Source: Pseudomonadota bacterium (GTDB taxonomy: Bacteria; Myxococcota_A; Polyangia; Polyangiales; Polyangiaceae). From it: 64,000 nt of DNA. The stretch spans positions 1 through 64,000 of the forward strand of contig JAEXCN010000578.1 of assembly GCA_023402175.1 (NCBI GenBank), written 5' to 3'. A program made the position numbers and the translations under genes. Positions 61,057 through 64,000 of the stretch are shown here, in pieces. The notes under the pieces were generated by a model, which saw nothing but the letters and a program-made list of their open reading frames with translations, was not told where the DNA came from and did not search any database. Within the stretch, counting starts at the first letter, position 1. Every line of letters starts with the position of its first letter.

Positions 61057-62832
61057 TCAGCGCACTTCGATCTTGTACGGAGTCGTCGGGCGGCTGCCGG
61101 CGCCGGCCGGAAAGCCGTAGCTCGCATCCGAGTCCATGCCCCAGACGTACACGCTGAACGGGCCGTCGCTCCTGGCCTCGTGCCGGCCGTAGGAACACGT
61201 CCCTTTGGGTGTCTCCACTGCCTTTCCTCTCTTCGTGAGATCGAGCCACGTGTACTCGACCGAGCCGTCGTTGCCGAGCGGTCTCCAGTCGGTCAGTGCT
61301 CCGAAGCACTCCAGGGTCACGTCGTGCATACCTCGCTGATCCTTGCGCCGCACGACGGTGATGGTGCTGTCGGCGTACGTGTGATCGACGAAGAAGACGT
61401 ACCGGTCGAGGAACTGCTCGTCGGGGATGACGTTCACGAAGTCCGGATCGCCGAGCGTGTCGTAGGTCGTCGAGCCGGACATGTAGACGGCGAGATAGAT
61501 CGGATGGTCGCCGTCCTGGCTCTTCACTGTGAAAGGGAAGGTGGACGAAAAATCGACGACCTGGCCGGTGGTGAGCTTCGCCGGTGCGCCCACGGGCATG
61601 GCCGGCTCATAGGAGAGCTCGGTGCCTTCGCGCGCCCCTGCGAGTCGGTAGTAGACGTTCTCGGGGGCAGGCTCCGATCCCTGGATGCCCGTGCGTCGGC
61701 TCTTGTACGGCACGGCGGAGTAGCGCGATGCCCACTGCTGGAGCGGCGGGATCTGTTGGTGAAGCGTGTCGCAAGCGAGCCTGCCGTCCGGAATGAGGAC
61801 GCACTGGTTGCCTCCGAACACCGCGACGGGCTTCGTCGCCTCGAGCGGACTGCCTGCGAGGCTCGCCTTCTGGATGAACTCGAGCACCTGGCCGCGTTTG
61901 AGGTTCCACGTCGTGACGGACCCGCGTGGTCCGCCGCTGACGCGGACGCCGTCGAGGACATCGACGTTCGGACGGATACGAACCTCCGTGTCGTCTTCTT
62001 GCGCGACGATCTGGACGAACGGAGAGCCCGTGTTTTGCGGCCAGCCGTCCACGAGAACGTAGTTCGTTCCCCATGACGACGACGGCAGGAGAAGCGTCGC
62101 CGCGGGCACGTAGCTCCTCGCACCGCCGTAGGGAAAGATCGAGTAGGCCGCGACGGGGGCGTCCGTCGACAGGTGAAAGGCCTTGTAGAGGCTCGTCGCG
62201 TGCTCGGTGACGACGTCTCCGCGATACGCGACGTTCACGCTGTTCGGGCACGCGACGTAGTCTTTAGCTCCCGGGATCTGACCGCTCTCAGCTAGGAAGA
62301 CGATGCCAATCTCGCCCGGGGGGATGGGCCCCTCGATGGGCTGATACTGAACCGACCTGTCGTCGTTGACGACCGCGCGATAGATGCTCTTCGAGAGGTC
62401 GAGCGGGGTATCCCCGAACGCTGCCTCGACGGCGACGGGCGTGTTCCAGGTGTTGGCGATGAAGGCGGCGAAGCAAGAGCCCTGCGATGCCCGGATGGTG
62501 TCGGCGGGCGTGGTCCAGAACGAGCAGCCCACGGACCCTTGCGCGTTCGAAGCACTCTCGCAGGCCGTGGTGCACTTGCCCGCGTAGCAACCCATGCCGG
62601 TCGCGCATTCTTGGACGACCTGCCCCGTGCACCCGTCGAGGATCATGTGCAGGTCGGCGGAGCAGCGGTGTCCTGCGCACGAAGGCGCCTCCGGCTCGGG
62701 CCCCGCGTCTGCGTCGTCTTGACCGATCCGATCAGGGTCTCGATAGAACCCGCGCTCGGTCGAGCTACATGCCAGGAATCCCGCGAGGAGCGCGATGGGC
62801 GCGAGGACCGGACGACGGAGCGAGGGGCGCAT
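61057..62832 (-). CDS. IgGFc-binding-like lipoprotein, second copy
   Basis: The 591-residue protein starts at ATG 62832. Signal and lipobox are LLAGFLACSS. It is a full-length paralogue of the gene at 21932-23740. Blocks kept in order include CSADLHMILDGC, QGSVGCSFWTT, PVAAYSIFPYGGARSY, LLPSSSWGTNY, RGQVLEFIQKASLAGSP, FLDRYVFFVDHTY and SDGPFSVYVWGMDSDASYG. The upstream neighbour is again an RCC1 lipoprotein, so the pair was duplicated or acquired as a unit. The start has only an AAAGAGA-like site upstream. Confidence 0.8.
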   Translation of the reverse strand: MRPSLRRPVLAPIALLAGFLACSSTERGFYRDPDRIGQDDADAGPEPEAPSCAGHRCSADLHMILDGCTGQVVQECATGMGCYAGKCTTACESASNAQGSVGCSFWTTPADTIRASQGSCFAAFIANTWNTPVAVEAAFGDTPLDLSKSIYRAVVNDDRSVQYQPIEGPIPPGEIGIVFLAESGQIPGAKDYVACPNSVNVAYRGDVVTEHATSLYKAFHLSTDAPVAAYSIFPYGGARSYVPAATLLLPSSSWGTNYVLVDGWPQNTGSPFVQIVAQEDDTEVRIRPNVDVLDGVRVSGGPRGSVTTWNLKRGQVLEFIQKASLAGSPLEATKPVAVFGGNQCVLIPDGRLACDTLHQQIPPLQQWASRYSAVPYKSRRTGIQGSEPAPENVYYRLAGAREGTELSYEPAMPVGAPAKLTTGQVVDFSSTFPFTVKSQDGDHPIYLAVYMSGSTTYDTLGDPDFVNVIPDEQFLDRYVFFVDHTYADSTITVVRRKDQRGMHDVTLECFGALTDWRPLGNDGSVEYTWLDLTKRGKAVETPKGTCSYGRHEARSDGPFSVYVWGMDSDASYGFPAGAGSRPTTPYKIEVR

Positions 62833-62852
62833 GCGTGTGTCTCTTTCGATGC

Positions 62853-64000
62853 TCAAGGGAAGACGACAGGCAACGGGGACGGGTGCCTCTTGGTGTCGAG
62901 GGTCCCTCGGCCAAGCTGCCCGTACGTGTTGTCCCCCCAACATCGGACGCGGCCGTCCTTCGAAAGCGCGCACGTGGACAAGGTCCCAACGGCGACGGCG
63001 ACGACGTCGGTGAGCCCATCGACCTTCCTTGGACGGTAGACGCCGGCTTGGTCGTCGTACCCGAGATGCCCGACGCTGTTCGAGCCACCCCAACAATCGA
63101 GTGTGCCGTCCGTCATGCGCGCGCACGTGTGCGTGTCCGCTGCGGAGACCTGCGCGGGCCACGCGCTGCCCGAGAAGAGGACTTCTACGGGGTAATACTC
63201 CGTGCGGATGTACCCGAGCCCGAGGGCACCGTTGTCTCCCCGGCCCCAGCAGAAGAGGCGGCCGTCCGTGGAGAGCGCGCACGCGTGCTTGTCGGAGGCG
63301 GAGAAATCCCGAATGGGAGGGAGATGCTCGACGCCTCGCGGCGTCAGATCCGTGTTGAGCGAGGTTTCGCGCCCGAGCATGTTGACGTCGTTACCCCACG
63401 AAAGCAGCCGACCGCTTTCGGTGAGCGCGAAGCCGACGTTCTGCTTCACGGCGACAGACACCGCCTTCTCGCCTCCGAGATTCAGCGTCGTATCGCCGAC
63501 GCCGGTGCTGTAGCTGTCGCCCCAGCACTGCGCGGCACCGTCGACGAGGACGGCGCACGAGCGGCTGTCACCGATGGCAATGCGCTTCGCGTTCGAGACG
63601 TTGGGGACGGGCTTCGGCGACGGTTGCCTGAATCCGAAGCACTCGACGCCTCCGTCCGTATGCGCGACGCACGTGATGAGCGTGGCCGCGGCGATGTCGG
63701 CCACGTCGGTCACGCCAGGGAGGACGACGGGCGTAGCGCCTGGGGCGGCGCCGGTCCCCGCATCCATGGCGAAGTCGCCGATCGCCGAGGCGTTGCCCCA
63801 GCAACGCGTGAGGCCGTCGGTGGCGAGCGCACAGTAGTGCGTCGGGCCTGCCATGAGCCGAGTGATGCAAGGCGTGGCATCGCATTCGATCTCGGGCGCG
63901 GCCGCATCGAACGGCGGCCGCGCATCGACGGCGTCCGTCTCCCCGATGCCCCCGTCCTTCTCGGGAGCAGGCGGCGGCGCGTCGGGGGATGCTTCGGCGT
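62853..64000 (-). CDS. RCC1-repeat lipoprotein, second copy, cut by the window edge
   Basis: The frame stays open to the right edge; an internal Met at 63854 is not the start. It continues upstream as TPCITRLMAGPTHYCALA with a linker reading DARPPFDAAAPEI, as in the copy at 23752. RCC1 blades include CALATDGLTRCWGNAS, CAVLVDGAAQCWGDSYST, CALSTDGRLFCWGRGDNGALG, CARMTDGTLDCWGG and CALSKDGRVRCWGDNTYGQLG. Only the signal peptide is missing. It lies 20 bases before the IgGFc-binding-like gene, in the same order as at 21932-25185. Confidence 0.8.
   Translation of the reverse strand, partial: AEASPDAPPPAPEKDGGIGETDAVDARPPFDAAAPEIECDATPCITRLMAGPTHYCALATDGLTRCWGNASAIGDFAMDAGTGAAPGATPVVLPGVTDVADIAAATLITCVAHTDGGVECFGFRQPSPKPVPNVSNAKRIAIGDSRSCAVLVDGAAQCWGDSYSTGVGDTTLNLGGEKAVSVAVKQNVGFALTESGRLLSWGNDVNMLGRETSLNTDLTPRGVEHLPPIRDFSASDKHACALSTDGRLFCWGRGDNGALGLGYIRTEYYPVEVLFSGSAWPAQVSAADTHTCARMTDGTLDCWGGSNSVGHLGYDDQAGVYRPRKVDGLTDVVAVAVGTLSTCALSKDGRVRCWGDNTYGQLGRGTLDTKRHPSPLPVVFP

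Noticed and set aside
1..64000. tRNA, rRNA or riboswitch genes
   Set aside because: No cloverleaf with a conserved T-loop, no rRNA sequence and no known riboswitch core was seen by eye. A covariance-model scan would be needed to exclude them.

Overview
The window is a contiguous, strongly GC-rich bacterial chromosome segment. Several traits point to a myxobacterium of the Polyangiales (Labilithrix/Sorangium-like). It encodes many lipoproteins with long Asp/Ala/Pro-rich linkers, RCC1-type and WD-like propeller lipoproteins, IgGFc-binding-like proteins, Cys-rich repeat proteins and a trypsin-like protease with a hydrophobic/Arg-rich C-terminal tail. It also has a caspase-like protein and ECF sigma/anti-sigma pairs. 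GTG and TTG starts and 4-base ATGA/GTGA/TTGA overlaps are common. This assignment rests on gene content, not on a search. No rRNA, tRNA, CRISPR array or intact insertion sequence was recognised.

Layout. 1-715 is gene-free with a long hairpin. 716-5895 (minus) holds an endonuclease-family lipoprotein and an ECF sigma / zinc-finger anti-sigma / caspase-plus-beta-barrel module behind an EF-hand-like lipoprotein. 6038-14212 holds a trypsin-like protease, a lipoprotein, a GAF-PAS-PAS histidine kinase with its response regulator, a CLC chloride channel and an envelope protein. 14304-21877 is mostly housekeeping: a PflA-like radical SAM protein, a DnaJ protein, a SMUG-type uracil-DNA glycosylase, Tex, CheR and a GST. 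28826-21932 (minus) is a five-lipoprotein operon. 29092-31267 is a hydrolase/TetR/thioesterase operon.

38990-32100 (minus) is a tightly overlapping inositol-lipid cluster: inositol-phosphate synthase, CDP-alcohol phosphotransferase, GtrA, an AUR1/PAP2-like enzyme, a PgpA-type phosphatase and an RND/MMPL exporter. 39434-47355 contains two membrane proteins and a redox/detoxification group: beta-hydroxyacid dehydrogenase, KefC/KefF, LysR, pirin, OsmC and a UBP zinc finger. 47472-55853 carries TerC, PssA, a DEAD-type helicase, a lipid-anchored serpin with a predicted Arg at P1, and a formylglycine-generating-enzyme-like lipoprotein.

56320-64000 holds an enoyl-CoA hydratase and a divergent haloalkane / haloacid dehalogenase pair. 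It also holds a frameshifted tatA, a Gly/Trp-rich lipoprotein, a Doc-toxin remnant and a second copy of the RCC1 + IgGFc-binding-like pair seen at 21932-25185. The strongest candidates for under-described biology are the sigma/anti-sigma/caspase-barrel module, the inositol-lipid operon, and the duplicated RCC1/IgGFc lipoprotein pair with its propeller and Cys-rich partners.
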